Source: JAGMDK01 sp023128695
GTDB lineage: Bacteria > Planctomycetota > Phycisphaerae > UBA1845 > Fen-1342
Direction of reading: 5' to 3'
Length of the DNA: 11,788 nucleotides
Assembly (NCBI GenBank): GCA_030628805.1
Contig: DAOVQG010000132.1
Coordinates: forward strand, 1 to 11,788
A program made the position numbers and the translations under genes. The notes beneath the pieces were generated by a model. It was not told the DNA's origin and ran no database searches. It worked only from the letters and a program-made list of their open reading frames with translations. Positions 1 to 6,444 of the stretch are shown here, in pieces (position 1 is the first letter of the stretch; every line of letters starts with the position of its first letter).

Positions 1-42
1 CCGCGGCTCAGCGGGAGCTTCGCCCTCCCTTCCATGGGCTAC

Positions 43-73
43 CCGTCAACCGAGGGCTGACAGCCGTTGACGG
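43..73. repeat. Hairpin upstream of the Skp/lpx operon
   Basis: CCGTCAAC at 43-50 is the exact reverse complement of GTTGACGG at 66-73. Inside the loop, GGCT (55-58) pairs with AGCC (62-65), giving an 8 + 4 bp stem with a 4-nt bulge and a 3-nt loop. No T-tract follows, so it is not a typical intrinsic terminator. It lies about 110 nt before the first gene and could be a transcript end of an upstream gene, an operator, or part of the operon leader. All three forward frames are open at the left edge and close by about base 93, so the tail of an upstream gene may be present, but I cannot say in which frame. Confidence 0.4.
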
Positions 74-172
74 CGTGACCAGCCCCTTGTGAACCCGCGC
101 CAACCGGCGACAATAACCACCTGAGAGAGTGGCCGCGCGCCGCGACCACCTCACCCAATGGGAAACTGTGAC

Positions 173-178
173 AAGGAG
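173..178 (+). promoter_or_regulatory. Ribosome binding site that sets the skp/ompH-like start
   Basis: AAGGAG lies 6 nt before the ATG at 185. The in-frame ATG at 158 has no comparable site and would put nine polar residues ahead of the signal peptide, so 185 is the preferred start. Confidence 0.7.
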
Positions 179-184
179 CACCGG

Positions 185-817
185 ATGAAACGGACATGGC
201 TTACGGGGACCATCACGGGCGTGACGGTCGGCCTACTGGCGTTTGCCCTGACGGAGAGCATTCACGCCCAAAACAGCGGCACGCCACCAACCGGACGCGT
301 GGCCTGCCTTGACGTTGTGACAGTCTTCAATGAGTATCAGCGGCAGAAAGACCTGATCGAGGAGATGAATGAGCTTCAGCGGGCTCTCCAGGAGGAGAAC
401 ACGCAGCGCCGTCAGAAAATCGACGCCCTCGATGCTGAGATCAGCGCCCTGGACGCCGCCGACCCGACTCTAGCCGAGCGCGTGCGACAGTTGCGGACCA
501 TGACTCTCGATTACAAGGTCTGGTTCGAAGTGAAGCAGGCCGACCTCACCGGCGAGGTCGCCCGCTGGTCGGTCAAGGTCTATGAGGAAATCCGGGCGGC
601 AACCGCGGAGATCGCTCGCCGGGAGGGTTACGACCTGGTGTTGTACCGCGGCGAGTTTGAGCCGATCTCCATGGACCCCGAGCTCATCAAAGAGCAGATC
701 CGCAGTATCAAGCTGCTCTACGCCAACCCGGCCGTGGACATCTCTCAAACCGTCATCGACCATCTCAATACCGGCTACCGCGCCCAGCCGCGGGTCAAGA
801 TGATCGTGGTGCCCTAG
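185..817 (+). CDS. OmpH/Skp-like periplasmic chaperone
   Basis: This 210-residue exported protein resembles the OmpH/Skp family, which holds unfolded outer-membrane proteins in the periplasm on their way to the BAM complex. Residues 1-29 form a signal peptide (MKR start, hydrophobic stretch, cleavage likely near IHAQ). Next comes the family opening strand (VACLDVVTVFNEYQ), then a long charged helical region with heptad-like spacing at about 50-150 (the Skp coiled-coil arms). The closing EIARREGYDLVL and VDISQTVIDHLN match the family's C-terminal strand and helix. About 30 residues sit between these last two motifs, so it is longer than E. coli Skp (161 residues). Its place directly before lpxD matches the skp-lpxD order of many Gram-negatives. 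The ATG at 185 is chosen for its ribosome binding site. Family assignment is firm; client proteins are unknown. Confidence 0.85.
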   Translation: MKRTWLTGTITGVTVGLLAFALTESIHAQNSGTPPTGRVACLDVVTVFNEYQRQKDLIEEMNELQRALQEENTQRRQKIDALDAEISALDAADPTLAERVRQLRTMTLDYKVWFEVKQADLTGEVARWSVKVYEEIRAATAEIARREGYDLVLYRGEFEPISMDPELIKEQIRSIKLLYANPAVDISQTVIDHLNTGYRAQPRVKMIVVP

Positions 818-844
818 TGCATCGCCCGAGCAAGCAGGTTTACA

Positions 845-1903
845 GTGGAAGAACTGCCATCCATCACCGCCGCTGATCTCGCCGACCGCCTCGGCGGATT
901 CCTCCGCGGCGACGGCTCTCGGATTGTGCGAACCGTCGCTCCCCTGGACGAAGCCGGTCCCGATACGCTTTCCTGGCTGGGTAGCCCGGATTACCTCCCG
1001 AAACTCGCGGCTTCAAAGGCCGGCGTCGTGTTGATACCCGCAGACTGTGAGGTCCCGCCGAAGCGAACGACGATCCGGGTCTCCGATCCCGATCTGGCGC
1101 TGTGTGAGGCGCTGCGGTGCCTGGCGCCGCCGACCGAGCCGGTCCCCGCGGGTATTAATCCGGCGGCGCGCGTGGCAGAAGACGCCATCGTGGATGGCGC
1201 CTGCCTCGGCCCGCACGTCTACGTCGGACCGCGCGCGGCCGTCGGTCCGGGTACACAGTTGCATCCCGGCGTCTACATCGGTGCCGATAGCCGCATCGGG
1301 CACGATTGCGTGCTCTGGCCCAACGTCGTTGTGCGTGAGTACACCACGCTCGGCGAGCGCGTGATCGTACACCCCAACGCTACCATCGGGGCCGACGGCT
1401 TCGGCTACCACATGCGCGGCGGCAAGCATATCAAAATCCCCCAGATCGGCCGGGTGGTCATCGAGGACGACGTTGAGATCGGGGCCGGCACCTGCGTCGA
1501 CCGCGCCCGGAGCGGAATCACCCGTATCGGCCGCGGCACAAAGATTGATAATCTCGTGCAAATCGCCCACAATGTCACCATCGACGAGGATTGTATCGTC
1601 GTCGGCCAATGCGGCATTTCGGGTTCAGTGACGCTGGGAAAGAACGTGGTGCTGTCCGGTCAGGTGGGAGTCGTCGATCACCTGCGGATCGGTAACCAAG
1701 TGATGGTCGCCGCCCAGTCCGGCGTGTTCGGGGACATCCCGGACGGCAAAGTGTATCGCGGAACCCCGGCGGTGGAGAACAACGATTACGGTCGTCAGGC
1801 GGTCGCGGTCCGTCGACTGCCTAAAATGATTGTGCAGTTGCGGGCCTTGACCAAACGGGTCGAACAACTTGAGTCAGCAGCAAACGATACAACGCGAAGT
1901 TGA
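845..1903 (+). CDS. lpxD: UDP-3-O-acylglucosamine N-acyltransferase LpxD
   Basis: LpxD transfers an R-3-hydroxyacyl chain from acyl-ACP to the 2-amino group of UDP-3-O-acyl-glucosamine, the third step of lipid A synthesis, in the cytoplasm. The 352 residues are close to the usual length (E. coli 341). Residues 1-100 form the N-terminal uridine-binding domain. Residues 105-315 are left-handed beta-helix hexapeptide repeats, with the hallmark IGADGFGY (181-188), KIPQIGRV (197-204) and NLVQIAHN (236-243). H242 in the last motif corresponds to the catalytic E. coli H239. A charged C-terminal helix (about 325-345) packs the trimer in known structures. The start is GTG with a modest AGCAGG site 6 nt upstream, 27 nt after the chaperone gene. 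The last 35 nt overlap the next gene in another frame, suggesting translational coupling. Confidence 0.96.
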   Translation: MEELPSITAADLADRLGGFLRGDGSRIVRTVAPLDEAGPDTLSWLGSPDYLPKLAASKAGVVLIPADCEVPPKRTTIRVSDPDLALCEALRCLAPPTEPVPAGINPAARVAEDAIVDGACLGPHVYVGPRAAVGPGTQLHPGVYIGADSRIGHDCVLWPNVVVREYTTLGERVIVHPNATIGADGFGYHMRGGKHIKIPQIGRVVIEDDVEIGAGTCVDRARSGITRIGRGTKIDNLVQIAHNVTIDEDCIVVGQCGISGSVTLGKNVVLSGQVGVVDHLRIGNQVMVAAQSGVFGDIPDGKVYRGTPAVENNDYGRQAVAVRRLPKMIVQLRALTKRVEQLESAANDTTRS

Positions 1904-3179
1904 ACTCACGGGCCGTGGGCTCTTCACCGGCTTCCCGGTCACGGTGCGTTTCAAGCCCGCCGACCCCGGGAGCGGTATCGCCTTCCTGCGGACCGATCAA
2001 CCGGACTCCGTGCGGATCGCCGCCCGCCTTGAAAACCTCACGAAACGTGCCCGCCGAACCTCTCTTCGCAACGGGACCGCCGCCATCGAAACGGTCGAGC
2101 ATTGTCTGGCGGCGACGCGCGGGTTGGGGATCGACAACCTCCTGATCGAAATGGACAATGCCGAGTTGCCGGCTTTGGACGGCAGTTCGCAGCCGTATGT
2201 CGAGCTGCTCCAGGCGGCCGGCATCGCCGAACAGGACCCCGAACGCCAATACATCCGCATTAACCAGCCGATCCGCATGAGCGAAGGCGACGCGGAGCTG
2301 GTGGCTTGGCCGGTGGAATCCGACCGGCTCGAAATCATCTATGAACTGGATTACGGCGCGGACACGCCGATCGGCCATCAGATTTACCGCTTTGTGCTGG
2401 ATCCGGAAGGCTTCCTCGAGCAGATCGCTGGGGCCCGCACATTCATCCTGGAAGAGGAGGCTGAGCAACTTCGCGCCGCCGGTCTCGGGACGCACCTGAC
2501 GTACGAGGACATCCTCGTCATCGGTCCCGACGGCCCGATCGATAACAGCTACCGCTATGACAACGAGTGCGTGCGGCACAAGATTCTCGATCTGGTCGGC
2601 GACCTGGTGCTCACGGGCAGCTTCGTCTGCGGGAAGATTTACGCCCGCAAGTCCGGGCACCACCTGAATCACGAACTGGTTCGCCGCCTGCTCGAGATTC
2701 GCACTCGCGAGCAGTTCGAGCAACGCCTGGTCGGCCGACCAGAGCTCGACATCCACGGCGTCCGGCGGATTCTGCCGCACCGCTACCCGATGCTGCTCGT
2801 CGATCGCGTGATCGAGATGGACGGCGATCGCCGCGCGGTCGGCATCAAGAACGTCACCATCAACGAGCCGTTTTTTCAGGGGCACTACCCGCGCCAGCCG
2901 ATCATGCCCGGCGTGCTGATCATCGAAGCGATGGCCCAACTCGGCGGCATCCTGATGTCCCAAAAGCTGGAACACACCGGCAAAGTCGCGGTTCTGTTGA
3001 GTCTGGATAAAGTCAAATTCCGTCGTCCGGTGATTCCGGGTGACCAACTGGTTCTGGAGGCCCTGGCCGTCCGCGTGAAGGCCCGCTCCGGACAAACGCA
3101 GTGCCGGGCCACTGTCGGAGGCGAACTAGCCGCCGAAGCCATGATCCGGTTCATGCTGGTGGACGCCGATCCGGCTTAG
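1869..3179 (+). CDS. lpxC/fabZ: Bifunctional LpxC deacetylase / FabZ dehydratase fusion
   Basis: A single 436-residue protein joins two enzymes. Residues 1-285 are LpxC, the zinc deacetylase that commits UDP-3-O-acyl-GlcNAc to lipid A. Visible are TVEH (75-78, general base E77 and zinc ligand H78), VRHKILDLVGDL with ligands H237 and D241, and KSGHHLN with H264. Residues 293-436 are FabZ, which dehydrates 3-hydroxyacyl-ACP: LPHRYPMLLVDR, then catalytic H339 in GHYPRQPIMPGV and E353 in IIEAMAQ. Such fusions are known in Bacteroidetes, Chlorobi and planctomycetes; joining the two places enzymes that draw on the same hydroxyacyl-ACP pool on one chain. All listed active-site residues are present, so both halves should work. 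The start is the TTG at 1869 inside lpxD: it sits immediately before the conserved QTIQREVELTGRGLFTG, and no other start codon precedes that motif in frame. Confidence 0.95.
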   Translation: MSQQQTIQREVELTGRGLFTGFPVTVRFKPADPGSGIAFLRTDQPDSVRIAARLENLTKRARRTSLRNGTAAIETVEHCLAATRGLGIDNLLIEMDNAELPALDGSSQPYVELLQAAGIAEQDPERQYIRINQPIRMSEGDAELVAWPVESDRLEIIYELDYGADTPIGHQIYRFVLDPEGFLEQIAGARTFILEEEAEQLRAAGLGTHLTYEDILVIGPDGPIDNSYRYDNECVRHKILDLVGDLVLTGSFVCGKIYARKSGHHLNHELVRRLLEIRTREQFEQRLVGRPELDIHGVRRILPHRYPMLLVDRVIEMDGDRRAVGIKNVTINEPFFQGHYPRQPIMPGVLIIEAMAQLGGILMSQKLEHTGKVAVLLSLDKVKFRRPVIPGDQLVLEALAVRVKARSGQTQCRATVGGELAAEAMIRFMLVDADPA

Positions 3180-3188
3180 ACCGGATAA

Positions 3189-3268
3189 TTCACCGCGGAG
3201 CACGCAGTAATATCGTCACAACTTCTTACTTTACAACACTCTGCGTTCTCAGCGTTCTCTGCGGTGAA
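3189..3268. repeat. Imperfect palindromic repeat in the lpxC-fabZ/lpxA spacer
   Basis: The left arm (3189-3207, TTCACCGCGGAGCACGCAG) is complementary, with few mismatches, to the right arm ending CTCTGCGGTGAA (3257-3268). The right arm holds a 9-nt-period repeat, GCGTTCTC at 3243-3250 and 3252-3259. The roughly 33-nt centre (about 3208-3240) is AT-rich, unlike the flanking genes. Similar CGCAGAG/GTTCTC-rich palindromes are dispersed in many environmental bacterial genomes, so an inserted small repeat is likely. It fills most of the 108-nt gap between two genes expected to be co-transcribed and could fold in the mRNA. Confidence 0.6.
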
Positions 3269-3287
3269 ATAGCCGGGTTAGGATAGA

Positions 3288-4178
3288 ATGAGCACGATTC
3301 ATCCAACCGCGTACATTGATCCCAAGGCCGAACTCGGTGAGCACGTCGAGATCGACGCCTTTTGTTACGTCGGCCCCCAGGTTCGGCTCGGCGACGGGTG
3401 CCAACTCGCCCCGCGCGTCACGCTGCTGGGGCCGGCCGAGTTCGGACCCGGGAACGTCTTTTACTCCGGCTGCGTGCTCGGGGCGGCTCCCCAAGACCTC
3501 AAATACAAGGGCGGCCCGACCCGCCTCGTCGTCGGGGCCGAGAACATCTTCCGCGAGTTGGTCACCATCCACCGCGGCACCGAAATCGATCGCCAATCCG
3601 GCGGCGCGACCCGCATCGGCAACCACAACCTGTTCATGGTGGGCGTCCATGTGGCCCATGACGCCGATCTCGGTAATAACATTATCATTGCGAACGCCGT
3701 CCAGCTTGCCGGGCACATCCGCCTCGAAGACTGCGTGGTGGTCGGCGGCGTCTCGGCCATGCACCACTTTGTCACCGTCGGCCGCAATGCTTACGTCGGC
3801 GGCATGACCCGCGTCACGCATGACGTCCCCCCCTACATGAAAGTGCTCGGCTATGATCAGGAAGTCCGCGGCGTGAACATCGAGGGCCTACGTCGCTGGC
3901 GTTTTCCGGAAGAGTCAATCGCCAAGGTCAAGGAGGCTGCCCGGCTGCTCTACGCCCGCCGTGGCGAGCGCTCCCCGCTGCGAACGACCGAGGCCCTCCG
4001 CGCCATCGAGGCCGACGGCTTGGTGCAGGACGAGCACGTGCGTTATCTGGTCGATTTCCTCAAACGCAAGCTCGAAGTCGGCATCTTCGGCCGCGTCCGC
4101 GAGCACTACCGTAGCGATCGGGACAACGATCGCGACACGTTTTACTCTAAAGGGAAAGAGGACTGCTCCGGTGAGTGA
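3288..4178 (+). CDS. lpxA: Acyl-ACP--UDP-N-acetylglucosamine O-acyltransferase LpxA
   Basis: LpxA starts lipid A synthesis by moving an R-3-hydroxyacyl chain from ACP to the 3-position of UDP-GlcNAc (or to the 3-amine of UDP-GlcNAc3N in some species). Residues 1-190 are the left-handed beta-helix. Typical stretches are APQDLKYKG (67-75), VTIHRGT (92-98), VGVHVAHD (118-125) with H124 equivalent to catalytic E. coli H125, and IGG-like turns around 150-175. GVNIEGLRR (195-203) opens the C-terminal helical domain. At 296 residues it is about 30 longer than E. coli LpxA (262), mostly from a charged tail after IFGRVREHY that I do not recognise. The start is ATG with AGGA 4 nt upstream. It follows the palindromic spacer and overlaps the next gene by 8 nt. 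Confidence 0.96.
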   Translation: MSTIHPTAYIDPKAELGEHVEIDAFCYVGPQVRLGDGCQLAPRVTLLGPAEFGPGNVFYSGCVLGAAPQDLKYKGGPTRLVVGAENIFRELVTIHRGTEIDRQSGGATRIGNHNLFMVGVHVAHDADLGNNIIIANAVQLAGHIRLEDCVVVGGVSAMHHFVTVGRNAYVGGMTRVTHDVPPYMKVLGYDQEVRGVNIEGLRRWRFPEESIAKVKEAARLLYARRGERSPLRTTEALRAIEADGLVQDEHVRYLVDFLKRKLEVGIFGRVREHYRSDRDNDRDTFYSKGKEDCSGE

Positions 4179-5238
4179 CCTGCTGCCCGTCGCCGTTATT
4201 GGCGCCGGCCACATGGGCCGGCATCACGTGCGTAAGTATTCTGAAATGCCTGATGTGCGGCTCGTCGCCGTCGTCGATACAAATGCCGACCGCGCGCGTG
4301 AGTACGCCGAACCGCTGGGCGTCAAATACGCCGACCGGCTCACACCCGAACTCGGCGACGTCGTCGCCGTCAGCGTGGCCGTGCCGACCGTCCACCACCT
4401 CGAAATCAGCCGCCCGCTGATCGAGCGCGGCATCCATGTGCTGATTGAAAAGCCACTGGCCCAAAGCACGGCTGAGGCCGAGGAAATCGCCGCCCTGGCG
4501 AAGAAGCACAACGTCATCGTGGCGGTCGGGCACACCGAACGGTTCAACCCGGCGGTGCGGGCGGTCGACCGGCTCGGCCTACGCCCCAAATTTGTCGAGA
4601 CCCACCGCATCAGCCCATTTACCTTCCGCTCAGCCGACGTCGGCGTGGTTTTTGACCTGATGATCCATGACCTCGACATTTTGCTCCATCTCGTCCGCGA
4701 CGAAGTGCAGCGGGTCGAGGCCGTCGGCGTGAACGTTCTCGGCCCCTACGAGGACATCGCCAATGCCCGCGTGATATGTCGCCACGGGGCCGTCGCGAAC
4801 CTCACCGCCTCCCGCCTGGCCCTCAAAACTGAGCGGAAGCTCCGCGTCTTCTGCGAGCATGCCTACGTTTCGCTCGATTACCAAAAGAAGGTCGGCGTCG
4901 CTATCAGGCTCGACAAGAACCTGGATGTCATCAAGCTCGCCCGCGAGCGGAATATCGAGAGCCTTTCACAGATGGCCGGGATCGATTTCGGTCAAATGGT
5001 CCACGTCGAACCCCTCCAGATCGACGACCAGGATCCCCTCCGCACCGAGCTCGAGACCTTCATCGACTGTGTCCGCACCGGCAAGAGGCCGCCCGTCAGT
5101 GCGGAAGACGGGGTTGCCGCCGTCCGGCTCGCGTCGCAAGTCGTTGATTCACTCTCTTCGCACCGCTGGGACGGCGAGGCTTCCGAGCGTGTCGGTCTCG
5201 CCGCCGACATCTTCGGCCAAGCGGCACAGAGCAAGTAG
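4171..5238 (+). CDS. Gfo/Idh/MocA oxidoreductase, possibly GnnA-like
   Basis: This 355-residue NAD(P)-dependent sugar dehydrogenase has an N-terminal Rossmann fold (VIGAGHMGRHH, residues 9-19), the EKP motif (93-95) with catalytic K94, and the family DxxxHxxD signature as D162, H166 and D169. The C-terminal half is the family's alpha/beta domain. It uses a GTG overlapping the lpxA stop (GTGAGTGA), with AGAGGA 8 nt upstream. The frame is open further upstream, but that extension lies inside lpxA and does not resemble the family. In Acidithiobacillus and Leptospira, GnnA of this family oxidises the 3-OH of UDP-GlcNAc and GnnB then transaminates it, giving 3-amino lipid A; gnnA lies beside lpxA in Acidithiobacillus. 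The position here suggests the same role. No gnnB is present, so substrate is inference; a role in another sugar pathway is possible. Confidence 0.88.
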   Translation: MSDLLPVAVIGAGHMGRHHVRKYSEMPDVRLVAVVDTNADRAREYAEPLGVKYADRLTPELGDVVAVSVAVPTVHHLEISRPLIERGIHVLIEKPLAQSTAEAEEIAALAKKHNVIVAVGHTERFNPAVRAVDRLGLRPKFVETHRISPFTFRSADVGVVFDLMIHDLDILLHLVRDEVQRVEAVGVNVLGPYEDIANARVICRHGAVANLTASRLALKTERKLRVFCEHAYVSLDYQKKVGVAIRLDKNLDVIKLARERNIESLSQMAGIDFGQMVHVEPLQIDDQDPLRTELETFIDCVRTGKRPPVSAEDGVAAVRLASQVVDSLSSHRWDGEASERVGLAADIFGQAAQSK

Positions 5239-5260
5239 CGGTCAATCCGGTCCCAAGCCG

Positions 5261-5467
5261 GGGGATGCACCCGCCGCAATACACTCCGTATTTCTTCCGT
5301 GAGCGGTAACGGGCAACTGAAAATCCTAAATGCGAAATATAAATCAATTTAAATTTGACAACTGCGTAATCATGATGAATTATTGTTTGTGCGGTGTCCC
5401 ATATAAACATTTTCAAGCGAGCATGGACAGGGAAGAGGGTTGTATGTTGCGCTAAAGGTGCATCCCC
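5261..5467. repeat. AT-rich segment bracketed by an 11-bp perfect inverted repeat
   Basis: GGGGATGCACC (5261-5271) and its exact reverse complement GGTGCATCCCC (5457-5467) enclose 185 bp. The core is unusually AT-rich: bases 5311-5410 contain about 32 G+C by my count, against roughly 60% or more in the neighbouring genes. I see no target-site duplication outside the arms and no convincing gene inside. Together with 5468-5619 this accounts for the 381-nt gap. It could be a small non-autonomous element or a long-range base-paired regulatory region. Confidence 0.45.
5355..5383 (+). promoter_or_regulatory. Candidate sigma70-type promoter
   Basis: A perfect -35 hexamer TTGACA (5355-5360) is followed after 17 bp by AATTAT (5378-5383, 4 of 6 matches to the -10 consensus). 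It lies in the AT-rich core and points towards the membrane protein gene at 5620, implying a leader of about 230 nt. An isolated TATAAA at 5402-5407 lacks a good -35. This is a pattern match only; planctomycete promoters are poorly characterised. Confidence 0.4.
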
Positions 5468-5483
5468 AAAATCCCCGTTATTT

Positions 5484-5541
5484 GTCCGAACGGGCAACCT
5501 TTCCGGAGGGAGTGACGGACGTGAGATAAGCATTTCACGTC
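5484..5541 (+). other. Leader region with mutually exclusive helices
   Basis: GTCCG (5484-5488) can pair with CGGAC (5516-5520), enclosing a GC-rich segment. GACGTGA (5518-5524) can pair perfectly with TCACGTC (5535-5541) across a 10-nt loop. The two helices share bases 5518-5520, so both cannot form fully at once. I could not match the region to a riboswitch class I know. It lies between the candidate promoter and the start at 5620. Confidence 0.3.
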
Positions 5542-5551
5542 ATTCGTTCTT

Positions 5552-5572
5552 GCGTGCTCACACGTGACACGC
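5552..5572. other. Near-perfect dyad before the Lnt-like gene
   Basis: GCGTG (5552-5556) with CACGC (5568-5572), and TCAC (5558-5561) with GTGA (5564-5567), form a 21-bp dyad with one unpaired base. It repeats the GTGA/TCAC theme of the helix just upstream. A protein operator or an RNA hairpin are both possible. Confidence 0.3.
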
Positions 5573-5619
5573 CGGACGAAAGAGGAGCGTAGGCCAAGCT
5601 GGGATGTCGGGGTGAGATT

Positions 5620-6312
5620 GTGCGGGCCAACGGACGGGAACGGTTTGAGAAGCACGGCGCCGCGGGTATCACGGGCGCGGCACTCGCCGGTACGCTAATC
5701 TTGAGCGCGTTTGTAACGGCCGTCGCGCTAGCGGTGCCGAACCACCCGTGGGTGGCGTGGATTAGCCTTCTGCCACTGTTTACGGCCGTTCGAGTGCTGC
5801 GCCCACCTTTGGCAATGCTCTACGGCGCCCTGTGGGGCGTGTGCCTCTTTCTTTTCGCCGCCCGGATAGGTCCGGCCGTCGCGCCAACCCCGTACGCCCT
5901 GGTCTTGTTGGCCCTCGTCCCGGCGGCGTACGCGGGTTTTGGCGCCTGGCTGACCCGCCGCATCGGTTTTAGCCCGTTAATGCTGGGCCTGGGGTGGATT
6001 CTGGTGGAGGTGGCGCTCAAGCCCCTGGGCCTCCGGCAGGGCCTGTTGGCCGGCACTCAAACTGAGAACACGTATCTCCATTGGATCGCCCGCGGGCTCG
6101 GCTACGTCTTTGTGGCGGCCTTGGTGGCCGGCGGGAACGCGGCCCTGCTCGAGTTACTCACTTGGGCGCGCTTGCCGATGCCCGCGCCGCGCATATTGCC
6201 ACGCGTGCCCGTCGCGGAAATGATTTTATCACCGCGGCCAGTTCCATATGTTCAGCGCTGGATCCTTCACCAAGCATACCCCCGCGCCCCGCCGGGCCGG
6301 ATCGCGCCATGA
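5620..6312 (+). CDS. Membrane protein resembling the Lnt membrane domain, no nitrilase domain
   Basis: A 230-residue multi-pass membrane protein. Hydrophobic segments lie at about 17-40, 44-60, 64-85, 89-108, 116-133 and 155-180. The layout and several phrases (HPWVAWISLLPLF, a GALWGVCLF segment, an LVLLALVPAAYAGFGAWL segment, then GWILVEV leading into a GLLAGTQ turn) resemble the N-terminal membrane domain of apolipoprotein N-acyltransferase (Lnt). Full Lnt has about 500 residues with a C-terminal nitrilase-like Glu-Lys-Cys domain; that is absent here and not encoded downstream, so it is unlikely to acylate lipoproteins alone. The last 50 residues are proline-rich and unrecognised. The start is GTG with GGGGTG about 5 nt upstream. 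It precedes the surface protein gene by 132 nt. It could be a decayed Lnt, or a domain adapted to another envelope role. The Lnt link is my reading of weak similarity. Confidence 0.6.
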   Translation: MRANGRERFEKHGAAGITGAALAGTLILSAFVTAVALAVPNHPWVAWISLLPLFTAVRVLRPPLAMLYGALWGVCLFLFAARIGPAVAPTPYALVLLALVPAAYAGFGAWLTRRIGFSPLMLGLGWILVEVALKPLGLRQGLLAGTQTENTYLHWIARGLGYVFVAALVAGGNAALLELLTWARLPMPAPRILPRVPVAEMILSPRPVPYVQRWILHQAYPRAPPGRIAP

Positions 6313-6391
6313 TGAGTTCGGAAACGGGGTGCCTTTGGTCACTCGACAAGGCACGAATGCAAACTAATGCCCTATCAACATCAACGCTGAT

Positions 6392-6420
6392 TTGACGGGT
6401 AGTGGCACACCAGCCGTCAA
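6392..6420. promoter_or_regulatory. Inverted repeat before the surface-protein gene
   Basis: TTGACGG (6392-6398) and CCGTCAA (6414-6420) are perfect inverted copies separated by 15 nt, ending 24 nt before the ATG at 6445. The first arm resembles a -35 element, but no good -10 follows. A dimeric regulator site or an mRNA hairpin ahead of the ribosome binding site (AAAGGA, 6431-6436) would both fit. Confidence 0.35.
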
Positions 6421-6444
6421 TTGAGGGTTGAAAGGATTACAACC

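Noticed and set aside
13..29. Small GGGAG/CTCCC hairpin at the left edge as a terminator
   Set aside because: Only a 5-bp stem with no T-tract; common by chance in GC-rich DNA.
1821..3095. 424-codon open frame antisense to lpxC-fabZ
   Set aside because: It is the shadow of a GC-rich coding frame. Its translation resembles no family, while the + strand carries full LpxC and FabZ motifs.
3961..4170. 70-codon N-terminal extension of the oxidoreductase
   Set aside because: It lies wholly inside lpxA in another frame and is Ser/Arg/Ala-rich shadow sequence. The Rossmann motif begins right after the GTG at 4171, which has its own ribosome binding site.
5484..5520. Resemblance to a c-di-GMP-I (GEMM) riboswitch (GGGCAACC, then GAGTGACGG)
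   Set aside because: The conserved GGGCAAACC and GACGCAAAGCC blocks are not matched well enough and the tetraloop-receptor half is missing.
5096..5533. 145-codon minus-strand frame running from the oxidoreductase end into the AT-rich gap
   Set aside because: It spans two regions of very different composition, has no recognisable domain, and half of it is antisense to a well-supported gene.
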